A stretch of 64,000 nucleotides of DNA, taken from the NCBI GenBank assembly GCA_030760725.1, contig JASWHV010000012.1, positions 81,790,968 through 81,854,967 on the forward strand, written 5' to 3'. Source of the DNA: Neostapfia colusana (Eukaryota > Streptophyta > Magnoliopsida > Poales > Poaceae). Made by a program: the position numbers and the translations under genes. Positions 40,734-53,049 of the stretch are shown here, one piece after another (the stretch's first letter is position 1; each line of letters begins with the position of its first letter). The notes beneath the pieces were generated by a model. That model did no database searches. It saw only the letters and a program-made list of their open reading frames with translations, and was not told the origin of the DNA.

Positions 40734-43700
40734 TGTGACACCCTCATTTTCGATTTCTGCATGTATTCATGTTCCATGTAGAAAAATATTTTTTTAAAAG
40801 AAGTTGAAACAGAGAAAGAATAAAAAAGATAGTCAAAAAGAGCCAAATCCAGTTTACAGAGAGCGCCAAAGACAACTCCCGCGGCTCGCTGGCCACGTGG
40901 CATCTTCGGAGCTCACCTCCGAGAGTTCCGGTTCTATTGGACACGTGTCGCTCCCGGAGCTCACCTTCGGAAGGTCCGACACTACTGGATACGTGTCACC
41001 TCTAGAGCTTATCTTCGGGAGGTCCGGTCACTGTTAGACATGTGTCAACCTCGGAGCTTGTCTCTGAGAAGAAAAAAAGTCTGGCGCTGTTAGGACACAT
41101 GGCACATCCGGAGCTACCTCCAAAGAGAGGGGAGGTCCGACACTGACACATGGCACATTCGGAGCCACCTCCGAAGAGAGGGGAGGTCCGACACTGACAC
41201 GTGGCATGCGCGGAGCACATCTCTGAATAGAGAGGAGGTCCCGAACCATCAGGATACGTGGCACTCACGGAGCCCGCCTCTGAGAAAGAGGGAGGTCTCG
41301 CTCGCTTGACACGCGGCACAACCGGAGCTCGTCTTGCAGAAAAGGGAGACCAGACCCCTGATGGACGTGGAGCTTCCGGAGCTCATCACCGCGTAAGGAC
41401 GCGATTCTAAAGCGGTTTTTCTTCTGTACGCGTGGGAATCCCCGGTACTGAGGAAACCGACACGAATTCCACAATGCTACCGCACCAAATCAACTAAAGA
41501 TAATTTGTTAAGATTCAAAAAAAACAATTTGAATAAGACTCCTATTCGAATTTCGATCAGAGAAGGACTCTTCTTTTTCTGGTTATAAATAGAACCGAAA
41601 ACCCTTGGCCGCAACCACGAATTTCTTTTCCACCTCCTGAGCCAACAACTTAGAACCCTAGCCCCAGCTCGCCGAGTAAACCCTTCGCCAGAGTTCAATC
41701 GCGGGAGATCGCCAGAAGAGAGCCTCAACGATCTGTCTTGTTAGGAGAAGGACCCCGAGACTAAGAAGAACGTAAGGTAGGTCTCCATTATAACCTCATG
41801 ACATCATCACGGTTTTTATTCGTATCTGTTTCTTCAATTCCTTCGAAACAGAAGCTTTTTCGTGGACAGATCACGTGTTGATCGGTTTGATCTACATCTT
41901 AAGTCCAGATCATCGCCACGTCCACATTTGATCTATACACCTCTGTTTTCCATAAAAAAATCCATACAAACATGCAAGAACACGTACAAGCTAAAACTGC
42001 ACCATAGGATTAACATGCATATGCATCATTGCATCTTAAAGTAGAGTTTGTGCATAATATTGATTGCTGTAAATCTTGTATATGCGTGATCGCGAATAGA
42101 AGGACAAGCTCAGTGAGCTACCTACGATAGACTACAACAACAAGATTTTGAGCAACCGGAACCGCCAGAACAAGGCAAGTGACCCTTGACCATATTGATC
42201 CTATGTTTTGGTAAACTATTTTATTTTTTGAAAAGGTGTGTGTGCTAAGTCAAACATGATGGAAAACCCTTTTATAGGAGTTTACTAGTTTTGGTTAAAT
42301 CACACTTGTCGTCAGGTAAATTTATGAGTCGGGTGTGGTTTTTTGCTTTTATGCTTCACTGGGTCCATGGGATTACGGGAAGCGAGATAGATGTGTCTAT
42401 CTAACTGCACTCGTAATAATAATAAGAAACTGATGTTGTTAATGAACATGGATCAGAGGAAGATCTAGGCAAGCCTGAGTTTGTGAATGAGGTAGCCTGA
42501 GATAGTTGTTACTTGTCGTAGATCTAAGGACTGGTTCATGCGAGCACATGCCAGAATAACAGTGCCGCCACAAGGCCAAGTATGGGTGCAGCTTAGCTGA
42601 CTAATTAGATAAGTTACTAGATTGTTATGGACCGTGGAAGGCGCGGGGAATGAGAGTCGAGTGAGGACTGCCCTGTGAACTGCATGGCACAAGAGGGGGC
42701 CCGTGGGTGGGAGAATTGGAGATTCTAGCCTGCCGGTGAAACCTTAGTCAGTCCATACATCTAGTAGCTCCTTTGTAAAGGCTATTTTGTGATCTCTTGA
42801 CCATACACCAACGGTTGTGTACTGGTATAATAGAGGTTCTGCAATCTCCAACGGGTGACGAAATCACAAACTTGTGGGTAAAGTGGTGCAAACTCTACAG
42901 AGTCTAAAACTATCATGATAGCCGAGCTTACGGTCATGAGCGTCTGGCCAACTTCCATGATTAGTTGGGATGGTTATTGGTTATAGTTTTGGTTATGGTT
43001 TGTCTTTCGGGATTGTTGAGTCCGGGTGATAAGATTTGGTTGCATGACTATTGAGTCATGGCAACAAGATTGGTCTAGGTGTGAGACGGAATTGTATATG
43101 AGATGAAATGGTATTGAATACAAGATGGTATTCGTAAGATAGTAGCGAATACGAGAAGGTATTCGTGAGCAAGAATGAAGTTGATTAATGTCTGGTTGGG
43201 ACATGGAAAGTGATGAACATAATGGAAGTATGATTGGTATTTTAATACATGTTGGGATTACGTTCACCTAAAGTTAAGTTGTTGTTTTATTATGGTTTTG
43301 ATAAATAACTTTGTTTTCTACAATGAGTCTTTTTATACTTATCTTGTTGTGAGCTACATATCATATTTTTCCGCACTTGCTGAGTACATCATTGTACTCA
43401 AACTTGCATTATTATTTCATCATCAGCAACAGGAGAAGATTACTATGAAGACTAGGTGGAGCATTAGGCGTGTGATCTGTCCTCAACCTTGCCTGTGGGG
43501 ATGGAGTAGAGATGGAGCCGCCGCTGCTGCTTAGATTGCTTCCGCATTAGTTATAAGACTTCCGCTGCTAGAATAAAGACTTTCGCTGTTAGATTAAGAT
43601 TTCCGCTGTTAGCATGAGTTCAAGACTCATGAGACATTGTAATAAAACCCTGTTATTTGTGGTAATATATATTCTGAATTCAGTTTGTGGAACATATGCG

Positions 43701-43779
43701 TATGTGTGATGAACATCCTAGGCACACATATGCATCAGTTCTCGGTTCCGTGGTTTTCCATAGAATTGCGGGTGTCACA
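40734..43779 (+). mobile_element. Family B LTR2 (internal LTR)
   Basis: 3046 bp, from TGTGACACCC to GGGTGTCACA. It is preceded by TTGAC (40729-40733), probably its own target site, and followed by a PBS. It is more diverged than LTR1 and LTR3. It contains the G-box minisatellite (40890-41370), TATA (41584-41592), a degenerate exon (TGA at its start) and the hairpin at 43382-43399. Confidence 0.85.
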
Positions 43780-44324
43780 GATTGGTATCAGAGCCACGGG
43801 TTGACGGTAGGTTACACGCTTAGATAGAAGTCACAAGTTGGTATCAACCTGCCACGGGTTGATACTAGATCACACAACCTAGATAGGTCACAGATTGATA
43901 TTAAAGCCGCCATGCCTAGTCACAGACTGATATTAGAAGCCACGCTGACCATAGGATGGAAGTCTAGGATGCATAGATTATATTAGAACTACCTTGACAT
44001 TGGATACAAGCCTAGTAGAAGTCATAGTTGGATCACGGATTGGCATCACCCTAAGCCATATAGGACCCCCATCGAATAAGCCTTTAATAGGAGTTGTGTG
44101 AGCCCTTGTGATGATTGTTTGTGATTGTATGCTTAGTGTGAGTTGTGGGACGTCTCAAGCGTTGTCCGCATCCACACATAAGTAGAAAAGATGTGTGAGA
44201 TGCCTCGGCACTTGTTCACATCCTCATATGGCCTAATGTATATAGTCCAATCCACCTTGATGCATATAGTTAGGGGGATCCATCTAACCTTCTAACCTCT
44301 ATTCTATTTCGTTCTCTCTCACAG
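43780..44324 (+). other. Inner family B PBS and leader
   Basis: PBS TGGTATCAGAGCCACGG at 43783-43799, then about six PBS-like repeats. There is no accessory ORF between PBS and gag, unlike family C. The leader ends CTCTCTCACAG|ATGG, a strong acceptor-like context directly before the gag start codon. Confidence 0.75.
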
Positions 44325-45360
44325 ATGGTGAGAGAAAACACCGGCTGCTAAGGAAGGAACATCCGTGGCAACCAAGAGGATGGCCACGATGAAGTTCCTG
44401 TTAACCCCGGAGCTGGTGAGAATAACCTGGAACGGTTGATGGCCATGCAGAATCAACTTATGCAAACCATGATCCATACTTTGGGTCAGTTGCAGGCCAA
44501 CAACAACAACCCCGTTCCGGCACCACCGGCACCACCACCGCCACCACTGCCGGCTCATAACAGACTGGGAGAGTTCATGAGGACTCGACCACCCACCTTT
44601 GCTCAAGCTAACGACCCCATTGAGGCCGACGACTAGTTGAAATCTATGGAGAAGAAGCTTGCCATCATCTAGTGCAACGACAGAGAGAAAGTTCTCTTTG
44701 CGTCGCACCAACTCATGGGAGCTGTCGCTGACTGGTGGGATGCCCTTTGCAACGCTCATGTCGATCCAGAGACGATCACTTGGACAGAGTTCAAGGAGAG
44801 TTTCGGATCTCATTACATCCTTGTTGGTGTAATGATGCTCAAGAGATAGGAGTTCGAAGGTCCCCACCAAGGACAGAAGAGCGTGAATGAGTACCTCAAC
44901 AAGTTCACACAACTCTCCCGGTATGCCCCCGGAGATGTCAATGCAGACCAGAGGAAGCAATACCTGTTCATGAGAGGGTTGAACAATGAGATCCAGGTTC
45001 AGCTCCTCAACAATGACTACGCGAGCTTCCAGAAGCTGGTTGACAAGGCTATAGTGGTTGAAAGCAAGATCCGAGAGATCGAGCGAGAGGGCAAGAGGAA
45101 GATGCCATACCAGCCCCAAGGGAGCAACGTACGACTTCGGTACATGCCCCCAGCTGCACCGCAGTATGGATCGACCGTCCTGCATACCGCCCTAATCAGC
45201 CACCACCACAACGACCTGTTGCACAAGAACCTCGTGTGCCTTTACCTCAAGCGCCCCGTCCTAACGTGGGTGCTCTTGCTCAAAACCCCCACCCCAACGT
45301 ACCTGCTGCCGTGGGCAACAGGGCATGCTTTGCATGCGGGGAAACGGGACACTTCGCGAA
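44325..45360 (+). pseudogene. Family B gag (degenerate)
   Basis: From the ATG at 44325 a Gag frame is recognisable: MVRENTGC, a stop, then MAMQNQLMQTM, a Pro-rich stretch, FASHQLMGAVADWWDAL, NEYLNKFTQLSRYAPGD and SFQKLVDKAIVVESKI. In-frame stops occur near 44347, 44635, 44670 and 44846. After about 45110 the reading shifts. It ends in a zinc-knuckle start (CFACGETGHF equivalent, around 45329) that is joined directly to integrase sequence. Not functional. Confidence 0.8.
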
Positions 45361-46318
45361 ACCACGTACCGCGTGGCAGATCTAGCCGAGCTATACATGG
45401 AGCAAATTGTGTGTCGCCATAGAGTCCCGAAGAGGATAGTCTCAAATCGGGGTTCTCAGTTTACCTCTAGATTTTGGAGGAAGCTGCAGAAAGCTATGGG
45501 TACACAACTGGATATTAGCTCCGTCTACCACCCGCAAACTGATGGATAAACCGAAAGGACAAACCAAATTTTGGAAGACATGTTGAGAGCTTGCGCCTTG
45601 AAACATGGGCGCAATTGGGATAGGAGTTTGCCGTATGCGGAATTCTCCTATAACAACAGCTATCAAGCTAGCTTGAAGATGTCGTCTTTCGAAGCATTGT
45701 ACGGTAGACGGTGTAGAACGCTGTTGTATTAGAACGAGACCGGAGAGAACCAAAGTTTTTGGACCCAATGTGCTACAAGAGGCTGAGAAGCAAGTCCAAA
45801 CGGTACGGGAGAACTTGAAGGCTGCTCAGTCACGTCAAAAGGGCTACGCGGACAATAGGCGAAGAAAGTTGACCTTCGAAGTAGGAGACTTCGTATACCT
45901 TAAGGTATCGCCTATCCATGGCCAACGACGTTTCAACGTCAAAGGCAAGCTAGAACCTCGCTACATTAGACCCTTCAAAATTTTGGACAAGCGAGGAGAA
46001 GTAGCCTATCAACTAGAGCTCCTGGTGCACCTCTCCGACGTACATGACGTCTTTCATGTATCCCAGCTCAAGAAGTGATTGAGAGTACCAGAAGAGCAAG
46101 TATCGATGAATTAACTTGAACTTCAAGAGGATCTGACCTATGTAGAGCACCCCGTCCGAATGTTGGACGTGAAGGAGAAGGTCACGAGGAACAAAGTGAT
46201 CCGATGGTGCAAGGTACAATGGAGCCATCACACCGAAGCTGAGGCCACATGGGAGCGTGAAGAAGACATCAAGACAGAATTCTCTCATCTATTCTCTACT
46301 AACGAATCTCGAGGACGA
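45361..46318 (+). pseudogene. Family B integrase-chromodomain remnant
   Basis: Sequence resumes inside the integrase core: LAELYMEQIVCRHRVPKRIV, the second Asp region, HPQTDG followed by a stop, then FSYNNSYQAS and YGRRCRT, a second stop (45729), and after a shift the open frame 45770-46078 with FVYLKVSPIHG, GPY/F-like RYIRPFKIL and FHVSQLKK. A stop follows, then a chromodomain (CKVQWSHHTEAEATWER). Protease, RT, RNase H and the first integrase half are deleted. The chromodomain lacks two of the three aromatic cage positions. Confidence 0.8.
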
Positions 46319-46342
46319 GATTCAATTTAAGGGGGGTAAATT
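46319..46342 (+). other. Family B polypurine tract
   Basis: GATTCAATTTAAGGGGGGTAAAT directly precedes LTR3 at 46343, after the ATCTCGAGGACGAGATT motif. Confidence 0.8.
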
Positions 46343-49057
46343 TGTGACACCCTCATTTTCGGGTTCTGCATGTATTAATGTTTTATGTAGAAAAACACTT
46401 TTAAAATAAGTTGAAATCAAGAAAGAATAAAAAAGTTAGCCAAAGAGAGCCAATTCCAGTTTACAGAGAGCGCCAAAGACAACTCCCGCGGCACGCTGGC
46501 CACGTGGCGTGTTCAGAGCTCATCTCCGCAAATGGGGAGAGGTCCGCCGCTAAACTGGCTACGTGGAGTTCTCGTCCGCCTGACACGCGCCATAACCGGA
46601 GGTTGTCTCTGCAGAAAAGGGAGCCAGGTTCCCGCAGGACATGTGGAGCTTCCGGAGCTCACCGCCGCGAAGGTAACGCGATTCTGAAGTGGTTTTCCTC
46701 TGTACGTGTGGGAATCCCCGGTACTGAGGAAACCGACACAATTTCCATAATGTTACCACACCAAATCAATCTAAGATAAGTTGTTAAGATCTAAAAACAG
46801 TTTGAATGTGACTCTTATTCGAAGTCCAATCATATTAGAACTCTTCTCTCCCAGTTATAAATAGAACCGAAAACCTTTAGCCGCAACCACGAACTTCTTT
46901 TCCAACTCTCGGGCAGACAACTTAGAGCCCTAGCCCCTAGCTAGCCGAGTAAACCTCTTCGCCAGAGTACAACCGCCGGAAGAGACCGGCGACGAGCCTG
47001 GATCACGATCGACATCGCCGAAGGAGCCCCGACGATCTGTTTTGCTAGGAGGGAGGACCGAAGAGAGTAAGGTAGGTTTCTAATACCACTTTACGATATC
47101 ATTGCGTTTTCTTTGCATCTGTTCTTCGATTCCTTTCGAACAGAAGTTTTTTCGTGGACAGATCACATGTTGATCGGTTTGATCTAAAGTCAAGATCATC
47201 ACCACGTCCACATTTTATCCGAATATCTTTGTTCATCATAAAAGCCATGCAAACATGCAAGAAAACGTGTGAACAGATCTAATAAAAACTACATCATAGG
47301 ATCAACATGCATATGCATCATCGCATCTTGATTAGAGTTTGTGCATGATATTGATTGCTATGAATCTTGTATGTGCATGATAGTGTATAGAAGGACAAGC
47401 TCAGGGAGCTGTTTACGACGAGCTGCAACAACAAGGTTTCGAGATCCTAGAGCAACCGGAACCGCAAGAACAAGGCAAGTGCCCCTTGACCATATTGATC
47501 CTATGTTTTGGAAAACTGTTTTGTTTGTGAAAAGGTGTGTGTGTTGAGTCAAACATGTGGCAAACCCTTTCATAGGAGTTTACTAGTTTTGTCAAACCAC
47601 CCTTATCACCAGGAAAGTTTATGAGTCGGGTATGGTTTTTACTTTTTGCTTCGCTGAGTCCACGGAATTTTGGAAAGCGAGATAGATGTGTCTAGCTAAC
47701 TGCACTTGTAATGATAATAAGAACTTGATGTTGTTAATGAACATGGATTGGAGGGAGATCTAGGCAAGTCTGGGTTTGTGAATGAGGTAGCATGAGATGG
47801 TGGTTTTACTTGCCGTAGATCTAAGGACCGGTTCATGCCATCCATGCCAGGATACCAATGCCAGCACAAGGCCAAGTATGGGTGCGGCTTAGCTGAGTAA
47901 TTAGGTAAGTTACTAGATTGTTATGGACCGTGGAAAGCGCGGGGAATGGGAGTTGAGTGAGGAGTTCCTTGGGAACTGCATGGCACAAGAGGGGGCCCGT
48001 GGGTGTGTGAATTGGAGATTCTTTTCTGCCGGTGAAATCTTAGTGAGTCCATACATCTAGTAACCCCTTTGTAAAGGCTATTTTGTGATCTCTTGACCAT
48101 ACACCGACGGTTATGTACTGGTATAATGGAGGTTTTGTAGTCACCGACGGGTGACAAAATCACAAACTTGTGGGTAAAGAGGTGCAAACTCTGGAGAGTC
48201 TAAAACTATCATGATAGCCGAGCTTACGGTCACGAGCGCCTGGACAACTCACATGATTAGATGGGATGGTTATTGGGAGGTTATGGTTTTTGGTTATGGT
48301 TTGGTTTTGGTTTTGGGACTGTTGAGTCCGGATGATAAGATTGGTTGCATGATTGTTGAGTCATGACAACGAGGTTGGTCTCGGTATGAGACGGAATTGT
48401 TGGGAGATGAAAGGTACCGAATACGAGATGGTATTTGTGAGATGGTAGCGAATACGAGAAGGTATACGTGAGCAAATTTGAGAAAGATTAATGTCTGATT
48501 GAGACATAGAAAGTGATGAAACATAATGGAGGTATGTTGGTATTTTAATACATGTTGGGATTACATTCACTTAAACTTAAGTTGCTGTTTTATCGTGGTT
48601 TTGAGAAATAACTTTGCTTTCTGAAATGAGCCTTTTTATACCTTCCTTGTGAGCTACATATTATATTTTTCCGCAATTGCTGAGTACATCATTGTACTCA
48701 AACTTGCATTATTATTTCATCATCAGCAACAGGAGAAGATTACTATGAAGACCAAGTGGAGCCTTAGGCGTGTAATCTGTCCTCAACCTTGTCTGTGGGG
48801 ATGAAATAGAGATGGAGTCACTGTTGCTGCTTAGATTGCTTCCGCACTAGAATAAAGACTTCCGCTGCTTAGATAAGATTTCCGCTGTTAGCATGAGTCC
48901 AAGACTCATGAGACTTTGTAATAAACCCTGTTATTCATGGTAAAATATATTCTGAATTCAGTTTATGGAACATATGTATATGTGTGATGAGCATCCTGGG
49001 CACACATATGCATCAGTTCTCGGTTCCGTGGTTTTTCACAGAATTGAGTGCGTCACA
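46343..49057 (+). mobile_element. Family B LTR3 (outer 3' LTR)
   Basis: 2715 bp, from TGTGACACCC to GCGTCACA, followed by TSD CCACC. The minisatellite is contracted (46495-46660), which explains the shorter length. TATA at 46856-46864, open putative exons at 47391-47474 and 48733-48767, palindrome at 48206-48217 and hairpin at 48682-48699 are present. Confidence 0.9.
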
Positions 49058-49399
49058 CCACCGCTCACTCGTTGCAGGAGTAGAGAAAAGGAAACTATCC
49101 TAAAAGGTTTTGAATGGAACCTCAAGACCCACCATCACTTGTTTCAAGTTAAAATTAAATGAAACTACGTTGTGAGAGGCAAAAAAATGTCAAGAGATTC
49201 ACTCGTTTCAAGTTGTAAAGAAGTAAAACTATCTGTAAGATGCGGATGAACACCGAGACCCACCATTTACTCGTTTCACGCTCGAAAGATGTAAAGTACA
49301 TTAGAAAGTTTCAAGAGATCCAAACAAAGGTTAAGAACCACCATTCCCTCATTTCAAATTCAAAAGATGTAAAAGTACATTTGAAGGTTTCGAGAGATC
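49058..49399. repeat. Satellite array, middle block
   Basis: Continues the 3.28-kb higher-order unit from 24600; it matches 21305-21655. It includes the second CCACC copy (49058-49062) and the first AGATC copy (49395-49399). Confidence 0.85.
49395..49399. repeat. Target-site duplication AGATC of C2
   Basis: AGATC at 49395-49399 is repeated at 62096-62100. The empty site GAGATCCAAACAAACG exists in the satellite near 21655. Confidence 0.95.
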
Positions 49400-52300
49400 T
49401 GTAACACACCAAAAATCTTGTTAAAAACCTAAATCATGTTAAGAGGGGAATTTAAAAATTTTTGGACATGTTGCATGTTTTGCAAAAATTCAAATTCAAA
49501 CTAGAATTCAAATTAAACTCAAAACATAAAAGAAATAGAAAAAGAAAAAGGAAAACAGAAAAAAAACCGGCCAGTGGGCCGAAACCCACCAGCCGGCCCA
49601 CCCAGCAACCGCGCCAGCCCGCAGCCGCGCGCGCTGTTTCCTTCCGCTGACAGGTGGACCCGCCAGCTTGTCTTCTACCTCGCGCCGCGCCGGACTCCCT
49701 CTCACCCGAATCAAAACCGATCGGGGTTTCTGCGTATCCCCGCTGAATTCTGTTCGCAGGCGACGCGGACTTGATCTAAACCACCCCGCCGCCTTTCCCC
49801 GTCTATAAAAACCCCGGCCTCGTTCTGTTTTTCCCACGCGATCCACCAATTTTCCTCCGGTGAGAACCGAGACTTCTCCGGCGAATTCTGGCCGATCTAA
49901 GCTCGGAAATTCCGATCTAACTCGCTGGTCTTGATCCACCGCCTCCGGGGAACCTTGCATGTGCAGAAAACTCGGTGACTTGCGGTGTAAACACAGCGCC
50001 GACTAGCCTCGCCGTGGTTTCACCTCGGACCTCGTCGCCGATCGCTTTCCAGGACCTCCGAGCTCAAGAAAACCCCCGAGGTGAGATCCCCGACCTCCCC
50101 TCTACCGATCTATGCCATAAAATCACAGTTCTAGGGAGAATTCTCGAAGATCCGAAAGTCTCCGGCGAGATCGCCGCTTCCCGCCGCCGTGCGCCGCCGG
50201 CAGCGCCGCCCGCGCTCGATCAGAGTGACGTGGCCGCTTGTGCGCCGTTTATTTTAAATCGCACGGTAGGGTTTAAATCTCCGCGTACCGGTTCGACGTT
50301 ATAATCTCAGCCGTCGGTTTAAAATCGGACGGTCCACGTCCGCCTCGCGTTATAAAGACTGGAAATCTTACGTGCTACCCCCTGAGGTTCTCGGAAAATA
50401 AGAGCTAGCCCCGGAAACTTCTGATCTAGCCCCTGGAACTCCAGAAAATCATGTAAATTCATTTAAAAATCAGTTTTAGCCCCTGGACTTAATAAAAATT
50501 AGTAAAACCCCTCTGATAAGTGTAGCTATACCCCTGGAAATTCTGAAAATAATATTATAGACCCTATAGTGGGGTGAGTTTACCTTTTAACCTTGTTTAG
50601 TATTTAATTTAGGGAATTAAATATGTGGCTAGTGTTTAAAAATTAAAAAAGTGAGACAAACATATTGTCAAAATTAAATTAAAGACTTTCTCAGTATTTA
50701 GGAAACTTTGGAGTGAGATAAAAACATATTTTGGGCTGAATTGAATCTGTTTAATTTATTATTCACATTTAGGGACACGTTTTTAAGTAATGAATAGTTT
50801 TAGAAAATAGGGAAAATAATTGTGAAATAGTTTACATCTGAGACAAAGGTCAAAATATGTTATTAAATTATTTAGGACCAGAAACTATTCTATTTAGATG
50901 ATGTGTATTACTATTTTCATAATAAAGTACACATTTATGCATAGGAAAATAAATCTGAAAATGTAGCAACTAGTAAATGATAAATGGAGTTTCTAAAATC
51001 CAAAGAATTCAGTTTAGGGTTGGTAGAAATTATGAAGACACTTATGGAGAAGGAAAATACCTTTCATGCATACTTGGTAGCTAAAAGGTGTAGTAATTAA
51101 ATATAAGGAATTTATTTAAATTGGAAACTCATATATGTATATATAGTATGTAAGTATAAATGTGAACACCAAAGTAGGAATCATATACACATGATTAAAA
51201 GTGTATGCAAGCCACAAATCAACACACATAGAGTAACCACAATACATATAATGATGAATGACTTTCATAAATATGATTGTGTGGTTTGTATGAAGTGGAA
51301 GTGTGAACTATGTCTTATGGATTGTTGTTTTTCTTTTGCTATGTGTGATGGTATGATGTAGAACCTGCTCAAGAACAAGTTATTCCTTTCCAAGAACAGG
51401 ATTACCCATTCCAAGAGCAGCAGGAAGGAGGCAAGTGTCCTTGACCACTTTGATCCTATACTAGGATGTTTAGATAGAATTATTGCATTGTCAAGTTAAA
51501 TATGAAACCCATGCTAGGAAGTTTCCCTAGAATTGCATTACCTTGTTTCCTTGTAGCTTGGGTTGGGATTTATTTTATCGTGTCATATATTATTATGCAT
51601 ATGCTTAGCCATGCTTAGAATGGGATATTTGGGATATGAGATCATCAGTTTATTTTACCATACTCTTGAATGAAATATTGTGAGTTATGTAGAGGTAGGG
51701 ATCAAGGCAAGTTGGATGTTTTGGTTGTGTGCTGGGTGCACGAGACTTGAGTTTGTGTTTAGTACTTGCCTGGATCCTAAGGACCAGTTCATGGAGCATG
51801 TAACCTGGCTTTACCGTGCCAACCACATGCTGAGATGGGGCAGCTTGGCCAATTAATTAGGTGTATTCCCGGCGTAGTATGGGTGTGTTGGATGGTGCGG
51901 GGAATAGGTGTCAGCTGGACTACCATATGAACCGCAAGGCTCAAGAGGGGGCCACTGTAGCGGGGTTGGAGCCTCTTGTATGCTGTTAGGGGTGAAACCT
52001 CAGTGGCCCATGCTCGTCGGGAATCCCTTTGTAAAGGCTTCGTAGTGATCTCCTGGCTACACATCTGGGAAGTGTGAATGTGGTTCGTAGCCACTGGCAT
52101 AATGGAGGTTCTTTTAGTCCACCCGGCAACGGAGGATGAAATCACTACATGTGGGTACAGTGGTGCAAACTCTGCAGAGTCAAAACTGTCATGACAGCCG
52201 TGCTCACGGTCAAGAGCGGCTTGGACTTATTCATGATTAGAGGAGTGATGGTTTTGGAAGTTGTGGATGTTAAGCGGGGAGCTTAACATTGGAAATGATG

Positions 52301-52831
52301 TTATGGTTATTTGATTATGATGATGGGATGGGAGATTGGAACCATTTCACCTGTGTAGTAATGTAGGTGCTTAATAAGCTAAGGTGATAGGTATTAATTG
52401 CGTAGTGCTTTAACCATGAGTTCAACCTCTCCTTGATCTAGCCATGCATGATGTAATTTTCCCACACTTGCTGAGTACCATTGGTACTCAACCTTGCATA
52501 TTTGTTGGTTTATATTGCTGCTCAGGTCAAGACAATGAGGTGGTGTATAATGACCAAGACTTTGGATCCGAAGAAGGTTTCTAGGTTCATGGAGACCTCT
52601 GGGCAACGCCTGTGATGGAGCCCTCAAGAATAATATTCCGCTGCTAGTTTATTTATTGGTGATGAACTTATAATTGTCCATCGAGACATTTGCTATGTAA
52701 AACTTATTTATATTCGACACCTGGCTTGTAATAAATGATGCTTCACTATTTGTCATCACATGTATGAGAAAATGATCCTGGCATACATGTGATATTCACT
52801 TGTTTGTTCTTCGGAAAAACCGGGTGTGACA
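49400..52831 (+). mobile_element. C2 5' LTR
   Basis: Starts TGTAACACACC and ends GGGTGTGACA. TATA at 49804-49811. Putative exons at 51359-51430 and 52526-52584 are open. Palindromes lie at 52169-52180, 52186-52197, 52198-52209 and 52473-52489. Otherwise non-coding. Confidence 0.9.
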
Positions 52832-52835
52832 GAAG

Positions 52836-52853
52836 TGGTATCAGAGCCAAGGT
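52836..52853 (+). other. C2 primer-binding site (initiator Met tRNA)
   Basis: TGGTATCAGAGCCAAGGT, four bases after the LTR end at 52831. Confidence 0.95.
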
Positions 52854-53049
52854 TGCCCGTAGGAACGTGGACCTAGGTAGAAATGGACGTATTTAAGGGC
52901 CCTATTTTCTTAAAAACTATTTTACAAGGTGTGTCTTGAAAAGTGTTATTTAATGAAGTCACTTTCTTAATCTTACCCCAATTTTTATTCAAAATAGGAT
53001 TTTTGTTTAAGAGTTTATCTAACCTAAGTTTAAATTCTTTTTGTTTTAG

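Larger units (their letters stand above)
24601..49057 (+). mobile_element. Family B: three-LTR chromovirus composite
   Basis: The insert carries three LTRs of one family: LTR1 (24601-27076 + 39471-40323), LTR2 (40734-43779) and LTR3 (46343-49057), with a 410-bp leader between LTR1 and LTR2 and a 2.56-kb defective internal region between LTR2 and LTR3. CCACC flanks the whole. LTR1 and LTR3 resemble each other more than LTR2. LTR2 sits in the leader exactly after CCTTGAC, where the other leader (43990-44015) continues uninterrupted. This fits a family B element inserted into another's leader, followed by recombination that removed the outer interior. Chromodomain and integrase motifs indicate a Tekay/Del-like chromovirus. 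Confidence 0.8.

Noticed and set aside
45325..45549. Intact zinc-knuckle to integrase fusion gene in family B
   Set aside because: The join results from a deletion and is flanked by frameshifts and stops, so it is a remnant.
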